Positions 34,092-44,200 of a stretch of 64,000 nucleotides of DNA are shown piece after piece. The stretch covers positions 124,001-188,000 of the forward strand of contig NZ_JAJIRT010000001.1 in the NCBI RefSeq assembly GCF_025717675.1, given 5' to 3'. Both the position numbers and the translations under genes were made by a program. How positions within the stretch are numbered: the first letter of the stretch is position 1; each line of letters begins with the position of its first letter. The notes under the pieces were generated by a model. The model saw only the letters and a program-made list of their open reading frames with translations. It did not search any database and was not told the DNA's origin. The stretch comes from Paucibacter sp. DJ2R-2 (GTDB lineage: Bacteria; Pseudomonadota; Gammaproteobacteria; Burkholderiales; Burkholderiaceae_C).

Positions 34092-34119
34092 CACAGCTTC
34101 GCCAAATTGAGAGCCGAGA

Positions 34120-35124
34120 GTGCACGCTGCGCCTGCTTCGTCCCCCTCCCCCAAGCCCGTGCTGAGCGAGGCCCTTGCCACGCTGAACGCCGAGATGCTC
34201 GAAGTCGACGCCGTCATCGGCCGCCGGCTTGGCTCTGACGTCGCGCTGATCAACCAGATTGCGGGCTATATCGTTCACGCCGGTGGCAAGCGCATCCGCC
34301 CCAAGCTGGTGCTGCTGTTCGCCAACGCCCTGGGCTACGACAAGCCGGAGCGCTTTGAGCTGGCCGCCGTGATCGAGTTCATTCACACCGCCACGCTGCT
34401 GCATGACGATGTCGTCGATGAATCCTCGCTGCGCCGCGGCAAACAAACTGCCAATGCCCTGTTCGGCAACGCCGCCAGCGTGCTGGTGGGCGATTTCCTT
34501 TACTCGCGCGCCTTCCAGATGATGGTGTCGGTGAACCGCATGCGCGTGCTGGAAGTGCTGGCGGAGGCGACCAATGTGATTGCCGAGGGTGAAGTGCTGC
34601 AGCTGATGAACATGCACGACCCGGACATCACGGTCGACAGCTATCTGCGCGTGATCCGCTACAAGACCGCCAAGCTCTTTGAAGCCAGCGCCCGCCTTGG
34701 CGCCGTGCTGGCCGACGCCTCATCCGAAGTGGAAGAAGCCTGCGCCGGCTACGGCCGCGCCTTGGGCACCGCCTTCCAGCTGATCGACGATGTGCTCGAT
34801 TACGAGGGCGACAGCCAGGCTCTGGGCAAGAACGTCGGCGATGACCTGCGTGAAGGCAAGACCACCCTGCCCCTGCTGATCGCCATGGAGCGCGGCAGCC
34901 CGGAGCAACGCACCCTGATCCGCCATGCCATCGAGCACGGCGAGCTGGAGCGCCTGAGCGAGATCGTGGAAATCGTCCGCACAACCGGTGCGTTAGAGGC
35001 CACGCGCGAAGCCGCCCGCGCCGAAGCGAAACTGGCCCGCGACTGCCTGAATTTGCTGCCCGCTAGCAAGTGGCAAGAATCTCTGCTAGAATTTGCGGCT
35101 CAGTCGGTTGAGCGGTCCTTTTAA
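34120..35124 (+). CDS. ispB: Octaprenyl diphosphate synthase (ubiquinone side chain)
   Basis: This enzyme elongates farnesyl diphosphate to the C40 tail of ubiquinone. It has 334 residues with a GTG start. The two Asp-rich motifs are DDVVD (in [16 protein letters not shown]) and DDVLD (in [13 protein letters not shown]). [12 protein letters not shown] binds substrate diphosphate. Length is normal for trans-long-chain synthases. It diverges from rplU, the standard arrangement in this group. Confidence 0.95.
   Translation: MHAAPASSPSPKPVLSEALATLNAEMLEVDAVIGRRLGSDVALINQIAGYIVHAGGKRIRPKLVLLFANALGYDKPERFELAAVIEFIHTATLLHDDVVDESSLRRGKQTANALFGNAASVLVGDFLYSRAFQMMVSVNRMRVLEVLAEATNVIAEGEVLQLMNMHDPDITVDSYLRVIRYKTAKLFEASARLGAVLADASSEVEEACAGYGRALGTAFQLIDDVLDYEGDSQALGKNVGDDLREGKTTLPLLIAMERGSPEQRTLIRHAIEHGELERLSEIVEIVRTTGALEATREAARAEAKLARDCLNLLPASKWQESLLEFAAQSVERSF
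35087..35092 (+). promoter_or_regulatory. Possible tRNA-Pro promoter inside the 3' end of ispB
   Basis: TAGAAT lies within the last codons of ispB, about 90 bases before the tRNA-Pro 5' end. No convincing -35 is seen. The tRNA may instead be processed from ispB read-through. Confidence 0.25.
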
Positions 35125-35182
35125 ACCCCGTTTAAAAAGCACCTGCGCAGAGCGGCAGAATGAACAAGTCAGAAAAACAAAT

Positions 35183-35259
35183 CGGGGTGTAGCTTAGCCT
35201 GGTAGAGCGCTACGTTCGGGACGTAGAGGCCGGAGGTTCGAATCCTCTCACCCCGACCA
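35183..35259 (+). tRNA. tRNA-Pro (anticodon CGG)
   Basis: The cloverleaf has 77 bases: acceptor stem CGGGGTG/CACCCCG, D arm containing GGTAGAGC, anticodon stem CTACG/CGTAG with loop TTCGGGA (anticodon CGG), T arm GGAGG-TTCGAAT-CCTCT, and encoded ACCA. All stems pair, so it should be functional. Confidence 0.97.
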
Positions 35260-35337
35260 GTTATTTTCTTGTTCAAACCCCTGCGATGAGGCAGATCGGT
35301 TCCGCGAAACCCGCAGCCCTCCAAGCCACACACATCC

Positions 35338-35361
35338 AACGCTGCATTCGCAGCGTTTTTT
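35338..35361 (+). terminator. Rho-independent terminator downstream of tRNA-Pro
   Basis: The perfect stem AACGCTGC / GCAGCGTT with loop ATTC is followed by a run of T (35356-35361 including the stem end). It lies about 80 bases after the tRNA. The rest of 35260-35437 shows no gene. Confidence 0.85.
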
Positions 35362-35437
35362 GTTTCTGGCTCCCCTTTTCTGCTTCTGCTGCAGCACAGC
35401 GGCCCTGGCGCAGCGATCACGCCCAGGCCGCTGGCGA

Positions 35438-38110
35438 TCAGCGCAGGCTGCGCTGGGCGACGCCGAGATCGCGCCAGTCCTCGGGATGGCAGGTGAAGAG
35501 CAGCAGCTGGTGGCGCTGCGCGGCGTCGAAGATCACGCGCTTCATCTGCGCCAGGCGCTGCGCATCGCTGTGCACCAAGGCGTCGTCGAGGATGAGCAGC
35601 GTTGGCCGGCCGGCTTCCTGCAAGAGGTCGGCATAGGCAAAGCGGCTGATCAGGCCCAGCTGCTCGCGAGCGCCGAAGCTCAGTGCTTCGAAATCTCCGA
35701 TCTCCACGCCGCGCTGGAGCAAGCTCGGCGTCAAGGCCTCATCCACATCGAGCCGGGAATCCGGGAACAGCAGCTGCACATAACGCTGCAAATGCTGCTG
35801 CAGCGGTGCTTGCAGGCGGGCCAGGCTGGCCTGTCGTTTGCCGTCAAGCTTGCGGCAGAGCAGATCGAGTGCAGCGGCGCGCAGCCGCAGCTCATGCCAG
35901 CGGCGCTGGGCACGCGCCAGATCCCCGGCGCTTTGCTCGCGCTGCTCGTCCAAGCCCTGCGCGCCGGCCTGCAGCAGACTCTGCTCGATCAGCTGGATCT
36001 GCACCGCAAGCTCCTGATGGGCCTGCTGCAGTTGCTGAACGCTGCGCTGCAGGCGCGCGATGTCTTGCTGGACGATGTCCGGCCGCGCGCGGTCCAGGCT
36101 GACTTGCAAAGCTTCAATGCGTGCGGTCAGGGCCGCCAACTCAGTCTCACCGGCCAACCACTGCTGCTGATGCTCGCGCTGCCGCTCCATCCGTCCTGGC
36201 TCAGCCAGCTGGGCCTGGGCCAGCTCCAATTCGCGCTGAGCTTGAAGCTGCTGGGCCTCGACCGCGCTGTGCGCCTGCTCCAGGCGACCAAGCTGCTGGC
36301 GGGCCGCATCTTCCAGACGCTGGGCCGCGTCGAGCGCAGATTCAGCCTCAGCCAAGCTGAGGGCCGTCGTCGCTTCACCGGCGGCCTGGTGCGCCAGCGC
36401 ATCCTGCAAAACCAAGAGCCGAGCCTGCAGATCTGCCTGCTCCTGCTGCAGCCGTGCCAGGCCCTGAGGCGCGCTCAAGGCCAGAGCCTGCTCGGCCAGC
36501 TTGAGCTGGGCCAAGGCTTCCTGCTGAGCGGCATACCGACTCTCGGCCTCGGCCAGGTCATGCACACCCAAACGCTCCATCGCCGCGGCATGCCCTACCC
36601 GCGCCTCGCTCCAGCGAGCCTCCAGACCGTCCAGATCCTGGCCGCCCGGCGTGATGCGCAAGCGGCCCAGGCCCGGAAGCTCGAGCACCCCTGGCGCGGC
36701 CAGCAAGACCTGACCCTGGCCCTCCAGTGATTCCGCCTCGGTCTGCCCCTCCTGGCGCAAACGCAGCTGCTGGCCCGCATCCAGCTTGAACTCCAGCCTG
36801 GTGGCCAAGGCCTGGCGCTGCAAACTCAGCTCGCGCAGACGCTGATCCAGCTTGCGCAAGGTATCCAGGTCGGTCTTGGTGAGCGGCCGCTGCTGCGCCT
36901 GCGGCGCACGCAGCGCAGCCACGCGCTGCTGGGCGGCCTCGGCGTGTTGCAAGGCCTCGATCGAGCGGGCTTGCTGATGCTGCGCTGCTTCCAGCTGCTG
37001 CCGGGTCTGGCGCGCGATTTCGGCCTGCCGCGCATGTTGCAACTGGACCTGGGCCTGGCGCACCTGGGCGCTGCTGTGCTTGAACTGCTCGCGCGCCGGG
37101 GCCAGACTAGCCTGCGCTCGCAGCAGCTGTTCGCTGGCCTGAGCCAAGGCCTGCTCGCGCTGGGTGGCAGCCCGTTCCTGTTCGGCAAAAGCCTTCAGCT
37201 GCCGCTGCAGCAGTTGCTGCTGATTCTGAAGCTGGCTCAGGCGCTGGCGGGCCTCGCCCAGCTGCTGCTCGCTCTGCTGCAAAGCGGTCTGCGCCTGCTG
37301 GGCCTGCAGCAACTGCTGTTGCAGCTGCTCCCAGGGCCGCTCCTGCTCATCGCGCTGGTGCTGGCTGCGCAAGTGGGCCAGGCGGTCCACATCCTCGCGG
37401 TAACGGGCGATCTGCAGGTCCAGGTCCTGCAGCGATTGTTGCAAGGCCTGCACCCGCTGGGCGGCCTGCTCCAGCTCAGCGCGAGGCTTGCCGGTGGCCG
37501 TGAGCAGCTCGCCGCGCTGGGCGCGCAGCTCGCTGAGCAGCGCATCGCCGCCGCTGGCCGCGACCTGGGCGGCTGCGCCCTGCCCCAGGCGCTCGGCCTG
37601 GCTTTGCAAGGCGCCGTGCAGGTGTTCGCGGGCATGCTGGGCCGCCTCGCGCAGGTCCTGGCCCGTGCCCTGCTCCACCCAGAGCAGACCCGGTATGCCC
37701 CAATGCTCGGTCTTGCTGGCGCCGCGGCTGGCGAAGCCGTAACCAAAGAGCTGGGCCAGATGGTCCTCGGCCTCGGCGCCCTCCAGGCCCCGAGCATCGA
37801 TGCGCAAGTCGCAGCGCGGCCGTTTGCCAAAACTCTTGGCCAGACGGTACTGGTGGCCGTCAAAAGCAAAGTCCAGCTCCACGCTGGGCGCGGCGCTGCT
37901 GTCGCCCCAGGGCAGCAGATCGCCCACGGCCGAAGAGCGGTGCCGCTCAAAAAACGCGGCACGGATGGCGCGCACCAAGCTGCTCTTGCCCGCCTCGTTC
38001 GGGCCGCAAAAGATGTTGAGGCCGGGCTGCAGGTTCGCCAGCTCGAATCCTTGCCGGAACTGCCGCAGCTGCTCGACGCGCAGGCGGCTCAGTTGCAGAG
38101 GCGCGCTCAT
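35438..38110 (-). CDS. SbcC/YhaN-like SMC-type ATPase without zinc hook
   Basis: This Rad50/SbcC-type ATPase is expected to pair with the upstream SbcD-like nuclease to process DNA ends and hairpins. It has 890 residues. The N-terminal Walker A is CGPNEAGKSS (G36-S44). Long coiled coils rich in Gln, Ala, Leu and Arg fill about 200-750. The C-terminal signature is LSFGAREQLGLISR and Walker B is TLLILDDALVHSD. The only cysteines seen are in IFCGPN, RPRCDL, LLCRKL and FTCHPE, so the CxxC zinc hook of classical SbcC/Rad50 is absent. This resembles Bacillus YhaN. Its start overlaps the nuclease stop by 4 bases. Confidence 0.85.
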   Translation of the reverse strand: MSAPLQLSRLRVEQLRQFRQGFELANLQPGLNIFCGPNEAGKSSLVRAIRAAFFERHRSSAVGDLLPWGDSSAAPSVELDFAFDGHQYRLAKSFGKRPRCDLRIDARGLEGAEAEDHLAQLFGYGFASRGASKTEHWGIPGLLWVEQGTGQDLREAAQHAREHLHGALQSQAERLGQGAAAQVAASGGDALLSELRAQRGELLTATGKPRAELEQAAQRVQALQQSLQDLDLQIARYREDVDRLAHLRSQHQRDEQERPWEQLQQQLLQAQQAQTALQQSEQQLGEARQRLSQLQNQQQLLQRQLKAFAEQERAATQREQALAQASEQLLRAQASLAPAREQFKHSSAQVRQAQVQLQHARQAEIARQTRQQLEAAQHQQARSIEALQHAEAAQQRVAALRAPQAQQRPLTKTDLDTLRKLDQRLRELSLQRQALATRLEFKLDAGQQLRLRQEGQTEAESLEGQGQVLLAAPGVLELPGLGRLRITPGGQDLDGLEARWSEARVGHAAAMERLGVHDLAEAESRYAAQQEALAQLKLAEQALALSAPQGLARLQQEQADLQARLLVLQDALAHQAAGEATTALSLAEAESALDAAQRLEDAARQQLGRLEQAHSAVEAQQLQAQRELELAQAQLAEPGRMERQREHQQQWLAGETELAALTARIEALQVSLDRARPDIVQQDIARLQRSVQQLQQAHQELAVQIQLIEQSLLQAGAQGLDEQREQSAGDLARAQRRWHELRLRAAALDLLCRKLDGKRQASLARLQAPLQQHLQRYVQLLFPDSRLDVDEALTPSLLQRGVEIGDFEALSFGAREQLGLISRFAYADLLQEAGRPTLLILDDALVHSDAQRLAQMKRVIFDAAQRHQLLLFTCHPEDWRDLGVAQRSLR

Positions 38111-39258
38111 GCCGACAACTCCGTGCGGCGCTGGGCCAGAGCAGCAGTCAGCAAGGCCAGGGCCTCGCGGGCGATCTCGGCCTCGCCAGGTTCCTCCGAG
38201 GTCGAAGCCGTGCCGGCAGTTCCCAGCTCGCGCAGCTCCGCAATGACCTCGGCCAGATAGCCATCGGCCTGCAGGGCGGCGATGTCCTCGTCGGTTGGCG
38301 CCAGGCTCAGGGCCGAGGCCTCCACGCTCAGGTGACGCAGGCGCCCGCGCAAGACGGCCAGTGCGGCGTTCAAGCGCTGATGCAGGTCCAGCGCCAGCTG
38401 TCCTTCGAGCTGCAAGCTCAACACGGTCTGGGCCGGCAAGGCCTCCAGGCGCTGCAGCAAGCCGTCCAGATCGCTGGCCACGCGCAGGCTGGCGGACAGC
38501 TCCAGCCAGTCGAACTGCGCCGTGCGCAGCGCCTGCACGCGCGGCTCTGCACCGGGCGCGTCGATCTCCACCAGCAAGGCTTGCCCCGAATCATTGGCCT
38601 TGAACCGATCGGGCTCGGGTGTGCCGCTGTACCAGCAGCGGGCCTCGATGCGCTTGCCGCCATGCCAGTCGCCCAGGGCCAGGTAGTCCAGGCGCGCACG
38701 CGCTGCGCGGTCCGGCGCGATCGGGTTGGTCGCGTCGACCATGGACTCGGCCAGGATGCCTTGCACGCTGCCATGCGCCAGGCCCAGGCGCAGCCAGCCC
38801 GCCGGTGTTTCGGCCGCGTCGAACCAGGCCGTGCTGTCCCCGTAAGTGTGGCGTTGGCTCAGCGGTGCCGGCAGGATGGCCGTGCGGCAGGCCTCCAGCA
38901 GCAAGGGCTCAGGCCGCAGGGCCAGATGCACATGGGCAGGCACCGCGCCCAGGCGCTGCGCGCGCGTCCACACGCTCTCGGCCAGAGCCGCATCGTGGTT
39001 GCCCGAGATCAGCACCCAAGGCCCGCTGAAGCCCGCCATGGCATTGAACATGCGGCGAATCGTGCGCTCCGACACCGTCTGCGCATCGAACACATCGCCA
39101 GCCACCAGCACCGCATCGACCTCATGCGTACAGGCCAATGCGGCCAGCCGCTCCACGGCCGCCAAGCGCGCCTCGGCCAGGGGCAAGGCATCCTCGGGAT
39201 CGAAGCTGCTGAACAAGCGACCGATCTGCCAATCGGCGGTGTGCAGGAATCTGGGCAT
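38107..39258 (-). CDS. SbcD/YhaO-like metallophosphoesterase (DNA exonuclease)
   Basis: This is an Mre11/SbcD-type Mn-dependent nuclease. It has 383 residues. Calcineurin-like motifs are in order: FLHTADWQIG (D, H), VAGDVFDAQ (GD), ISGNHDAAL (GNHD), GLAHGSV (GH) and LDYLALGDWHGGK (GDxH). A C-terminal capping domain follows. It starts 36 bases after recD on the same strand and overlaps the ATPase gene by 4 bases, so the pair is added to the recCBD operon. Confidence 0.87.
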   Translation of the reverse strand: MPRFLHTADWQIGRLFSSFDPEDALPLAEARLAAVERLAALACTHEVDAVLVAGDVFDAQTVSERTIRRMFNAMAGFSGPWVLISGNHDAALAESVWTRAQRLGAVPAHVHLALRPEPLLLEACRTAILPAPLSQRHTYGDSTAWFDAAETPAGWLRLGLAHGSVQGILAESMVDATNPIAPDRAARARLDYLALGDWHGGKRIEARCWYSGTPEPDRFKANDSGQALLVEIDAPGAEPRVQALRTAQFDWLELSASLRVASDLDGLLQRLEALPAQTVLSLQLEGQLALDLHQRLNAALAVLRGRLRHLSVEASALSLAPTDEDIAALQADGYLAEVIAELRELGTAGTASTSEEPGEAEIAREALALLTAALAQRRTELSA

Positions 39259-39294
39259 GGGCTGCAGGCGTGAAAAAATTTCAGTGAGGAAGAC

Positions 39295-41274
39295 TCAAAC
39301 AGCCAGCAAGTCCAACAGGCCACTGGCCCGCCGGGTGCGCTGGCGCAAGGCCTGGTGGAAGGTGTGGGCCTGGGGGCTGACCAGGGTGAAGAACTTTCGG
39401 GCGCGGGTGATGCCGGTGTAGACCAGCTCGCGGCTCAGATGGCTGCCGCCTTGCTCTGGCAGCACCAGCACCGTGTGCTCGAACTCCGAGCCCTGGGATT
39501 TGTGCACCGTCATTGCAAACGCCGTTTCCACATCGTTGAGCCGGCTCACGCCCACCGAGCGCAGCTGTGGGCCGTCGAGAAAGTAGGCACGCAGGGGGAT
39601 CAGGCCCTGGGCATCGAGCAGCTTGTGCGGCTTGAGCGCGATGCCGATGTCGCCGTTGAACACACCGACGCTGGGGTCGTTGCGCGTGACCATAATGGGC
39701 CGGCCCTCGTACCACTCGCCGCGCCGGCTGAGCAGGCCCGCCTCGGCCAAGGCCCGCTCCACCGCCAGATTGATCCCCTCGGTGCCCCAGACGCCGGCCC
39801 GCACGGCGCAGAGCAGGCGAAAGCGCTCGAACTCGCCCAGCACCCGTCGCGCCCAGTCCTCAAAGGCCAGCAGGCCGGCTTCCGCCGGCGGGCGCTGGCG
39901 CAAGGCCCGCAAATACGAGGCATAGCCGCCCGGCGCACCGGGCCGCCCCTGCAGGGCCAGGCGCAAGACTTCAGCCGGCTCGGGCGCGGGCAGCTGCAGC
40001 AAGGCCTGATCTTCTGCTTGCGCCATCAAGCCTTGAGCCGCAGCCACATCGCCGCGGTTGACCGCCAAGGCCAGCTGGCCGATCGGCCCACCAAAACGCC
40101 GGCTTTCGCGCAGCATCACCGTGGCCTGGGCCAGGGCTTGAGGTTGCTCGGCCTGCAAGTAGTCGGCCGGCAAGACCTGACCCGTGGCCGCCTGCGCAAA
40201 AGCCGCGGTGGCCGCGCTGTAGCCGCCACGCTCGGCCTCGCGGCAGAGATCCCCCAGCACCGCGCCGGCCTCCACCGAGGCGAGCTGGTCCTTGTCGCCC
40301 AAGAGGATCAGGCGCGCGCCGGGCGGCAGGGCCTCCAGCAAGGCTGCCATCATCTCCAGATGGACCATGGACGCCTCGTCCACGATCAGCACATCCAGCT
40401 CCAGCGGATGGGCCGCATCGGCGCGGAAAGCGCGCGTGTCCGGCCGTGCGCCGAGCAAGGCATGCAGGGTGCGCGCGGGGCCGATGTGGGAGGCCAGCTC
40501 GCGCAGATCGAAGTCCGGCGCCAGCGCCTCGGCCAGGCCTTGCAGGGCCGATTCGATGGACTGCTTGAGCCGCGCTGCCGCCTTGCCCGTGGGCGCAGCC
40601 AGGGCCACGCGCAAGGTCTGGCGCTGCGGGTGGACGGCGAACAGCAGTGCGAGCAGGCGCGCGGCCGTGTAGGTCTTGCCCGTGCCCGGGCCGCCGGTGA
40701 TGACGGCCAGGCGGCTGCGCAAGGCCACGGCACAGGCCAGCTGCTGCCAGTCCAGGCCCGCAGCCGGTGTGGGGAACAAGCGCCCCAGCCAGGCGCGCAG
40801 CGCCGCCGTGTCGAGCCGCTCGGTCGCCGATACGCGCGCCAACACCTGGCTGGCCACACGCTGCTCATACTGCCAGTAACGGCGCAGATAGAGGCGCTGG
40901 CCATGCAGCACCAGCGGGCTGTGGCTGTCGGGCGCGCCGGGCTGCCAGACCAGGGGGCTGGCCGCCAAACGCTGCGTCCACTCGCCCGGGGTTTTCGGGA
41001 GATCCAGCTCCGCCAGCCGCTGCGCCGGCTCGGCGCCCCAGCCCAGCAGATCGGGCGCATCCTCGCAGAGCTGCGCCAGGGGCAGGCAGGCATGGCCGCG
41101 CCCCTCCAGATGGCTGAGCAAGGCCACGGCCAGCAAGACGGCCGCATCGGCCTGCGGGTCCAGCTCGTGCATGAAGCCGGCCAGGGCGGCGTCCAGGCGA
41201 CGCAGCCACTTGTGCTGCACCCAGGATTTCAATTCCTGCTGCAGCTCGGAAGGCGTCATCGGGTCTCTGTTCAT
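39295..41274 (-). CDS. recD: RecBCD enzyme, subunit RecD (5'-3' helicase)
   Basis: RecD is the fast 5'-3' helicase of RecBCD. It has 659 residues from the ATG at 41274. Superfamily 1B motifs are present: Walker A ITGGPGTGKTYTAARLL, Walker B VDEASMVHLEMM, GDKDQLASVEAG, and near the end TVHKSQGSEFEHTVLVLP. The N-terminal RecB-binding domain is present. The start overlaps the recB stop by 4 bases. Confidence 0.95.
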   Translation of the reverse strand: MNRDPMTPSELQQELKSWVQHKWLRRLDAALAGFMHELDPQADAAVLLAVALLSHLEGRGHACLPLAQLCEDAPDLLGWGAEPAQRLAELDLPKTPGEWTQRLAASPLVWQPGAPDSHSPLVLHGQRLYLRRYWQYEQRVASQVLARVSATERLDTAALRAWLGRLFPTPAAGLDWQQLACAVALRSRLAVITGGPGTGKTYTAARLLALLFAVHPQRQTLRVALAAPTGKAAARLKQSIESALQGLAEALAPDFDLRELASHIGPARTLHALLGARPDTRAFRADAAHPLELDVLIVDEASMVHLEMMAALLEALPPGARLILLGDKDQLASVEAGAVLGDLCREAERGGYSAATAAFAQAATGQVLPADYLQAEQPQALAQATVMLRESRRFGGPIGQLALAVNRGDVAAAQGLMAQAEDQALLQLPAPEPAEVLRLALQGRPGAPGGYASYLRALRQRPPAEAGLLAFEDWARRVLGEFERFRLLCAVRAGVWGTEGINLAVERALAEAGLLSRRGEWYEGRPIMVTRNDPSVGVFNGDIGIALKPHKLLDAQGLIPLRAYFLDGPQLRSVGVSRLNDVETAFAMTVHKSQGSEFEHTVLVLPEQGGSHLSRELVYTGITRARKFFTLVSPQAHTFHQALRQRTRRASGLLDLLAV

Positions 41275-44200
41275 GCCCCTTCCTCTTGTTCTTCTTGATG
41301 CTGGGTATCGATCAAGCCCTCCAGCCCCTCCAGCAGCGCCAGAGGTGGCCGAACCCACAGGCAGCCCGCCTCGGGCCCGTCCATGCCGCGCATGAAGAGG
41401 TAAAGCGCGCCGCCCAGGTGCTGGGCCGGGTCGTAATGCTCGCCCAGGCGCTGGCGCAGCAGGCGGTGCAGGGCCAGCAGATAGAGGGCGGCCTGCACGT
41501 CATAACGGTGTTCGGCCATGGCGGCCTCCAAGGCCTCGTGGTCGTAATCGGCATCACGCTCGCCCAGGGCGTTGGATTTGTAGTCCAGCACCCAGAAACG
41601 CCCGCCCTGCTCGAACACCAAGTCGGCAAAGCCCATCATCAAACCCTGCAGCGCCCGCTCGGGCAGGGCCGGGCGCGGCCGGCCGCCGAGCAGATGCTGG
41701 CGGCAGAGCGCGTCGATGGACTGCGAGCTCAGCCCGCTGCTGGGGAACCAGAATTCCATTTCCGGCAGCAGCGCGTCCAGGCGCGCGAGCGAGGCGCCCT
41801 CGCTCAGCGGCGGCAGCGGCGTTTGCAGCAGGCGATTCAACCAGCTCAAGACCTCGTCCGACCAGTTGCCCCAGCCCTGGCGCTCGCAGCGCGCCCGCAG
41901 CTGGGCTTGCAGGGCCGGAGACTCGGCCACGGCAAAGCCCTCGCCGGCCAGCCATTCAAGCTGATCGTGCAGGAAATTGCCGGCAAAGGCGCCGCGCGGA
42001 AAGCGGTGCCAGGCGGGCAGCACACTGACACTGCTCGCGGCTTGGCTCTCCAAGGGCGCCTGCGCCGCCAGGGCCGCAGCCTCGGGGTCGGCCAGGCGGT
42101 CTTCGTCGTCGCGCGCGGCGGCGTCGCTGATCAGGCGGCCGGCCTCCAGGGCCGGTGCCTTGGCGCTACTGAGCGCGCGCACCAGGGCCGAGAAGCTGCT
42201 GACCGTCCAACGGCGCTCGAACTGGGCCTCGTACACCTCGGCCTCGCGCAGCGGCGGCGCCGACTCGCGCGCTTGCAGCGCGCTGCAGGGCCAGTCCGGG
42301 CGGTAGATCAGGCGATTCAAATGAATGCCCGCCGGGTCGCCTGCGGCCAGATCCGCGGCCGAGGTCCAGAGCTCCTCCGGTGTCTGCGGCACACCGCCAC
42401 CGAGCACATAGCCCAGGGCGCTGCGGTGCGCCTGGCAATCCTCGCTCTGACCCACCTTCAGGGCCGAGACGCCCAGCCACAGGGCATGGCGGGCGCGGGT
42501 CAGGGCCACGTAGAACAGGCGCAGGTCCTCGCGCTGGCGCTCCAGATCGGCGGCGGCGATCTGCTCGGCATCGGGCTCCAGATGCAGCTGCTGCTCCAGC
42601 TTGACATAGCGCGCGCGGCGCTTGTCCACGGCGCGGAAGCTGGCGGCAAAGGGCAGGAAGACCAGCGGGTACTCCAGGCCCTTGGATTTGTGCACCGTCA
42701 CCACCTTGACCAGATCGGCATCGCTCTCGAGGCGCACGATCTGCTCCTCGCCGCCTGTGCTGCCGGGCTCGGCGATCTGGGCCGCCAGCCAGCGGATCAG
42801 GGCCTGCTCGCCGTCCAGCTGGCTGCTGGCCGCCTGCAAGAGCTCGGCCAGGTGCAGCACGTTCGTCAGGCGGCGCTCACCGCTGACCTGCAGCGTCAGG
42901 CCCGCAGCCAGCCAGCGGCTGGGCAGCTGCAGGCGGTGCAGGGTCTGGCGCAACATGCTCAAGACGCCCTGCTGCTGCCAGACACTGTGCAAGGCCTTGA
43001 GCTGCTCGCTGCGCAGATCAAAGGCTTCGTCGTCGCGGGCCAGTTCCGCCAGCTCGGCCAGGCTCAGGCCCAGGGTGGGGCTGGCCAGGGCGGCGCGCAC
43101 CAGGCGGGCATCGAGCGGCGAGGCCACGGCACGCAGCCAGGCCAGCAGGTCGCGGGCCTCATCGCTGGCGAAGACCGAGTCCTTGTCCGACAGGTAGACC
43201 GAAGCCAGGCCACGCCGCCGCATGGCCTCACGCACGGCCGAGGCCTCGCGGGCATTGCGCACCAGCACGGCGATGTCGGCCGGGCGCAGGCGCTGGAAGC
43301 TGCCCTGGGTTTCGTTGCGGAAACCGGCCTGCTCATCGTTGAGCAAGCTCACAATCGTCTCGGCGCAGACCTCAGAAAAACGCTGCAAGCTGGCGCGGCC
43401 GTCCTGCAGATCCTGGTCCAGCCACAGCTGCAGTGCCGGCACGGCACCGCGGCTGCAGACGAAGACCTCGGCCCTGCCACGCGCCGCCACCGGCTGAAAC
43501 GGCAAGGGGCTGGCCTGCCCCGCGCTGCCCAGCAAGAAGGCGCCGGCGTCAAAGGCCTCGGCCCGCTCGAAGACAGTGTTGACCGCCTGCACCAGCGCCT
43601 GCGTCGAGCGGTGGTTGGTGCCCAGCAGGAAATGCCGGCCCTCGGTCTGGCGGCGCACGTTCAGATAACTGTAAATATCGGCGCCACGGAAACCGTAGAT
43701 CGATTGCTTGGGGTCACCGATCAGCAAGAGCGTGCTGTCGCGCGCGTTGTCGGCGATGCGGTAGAGCCGGTCGAAGATCCGGGTCTGCAGCGGCGAGGTG
43801 TCCTGGAACTCATCAATCAAGGCCACCGGGTACTGGGCCCGCATGCGCTCGCGCAGGCGGCGCGCATGTTCGCCATGCCGCGCTTCATCGAGCGCCTCGT
43901 CCAGGCGCTGCAGCATGTCGGCAAACCCGAAGCTACCGTCCTGGCGCTTGAGCTCGGCCAGGCGCTCGCGGATGTGCAGGGCCGCATGCAAGCGCAGCGG
44001 TGCGCTGGCCGAGGGCAAGGAGGCCAGGCCGGCGAGCAACTCTTCGAAGGCGGCGAACTCGGGCGGCCAGTCGGGCTCGGCAGCATCGGGCTTGAGCGCT
44101 TCTTTCATGCCGCGGAGCGGCAAGCGCTTGAGGGCCGAATCGCTGAGTTCCAGCGTCTCCTGCTCCGGGTCGAGCGCCCATTCGGCCAGGGTTTTCAGCC

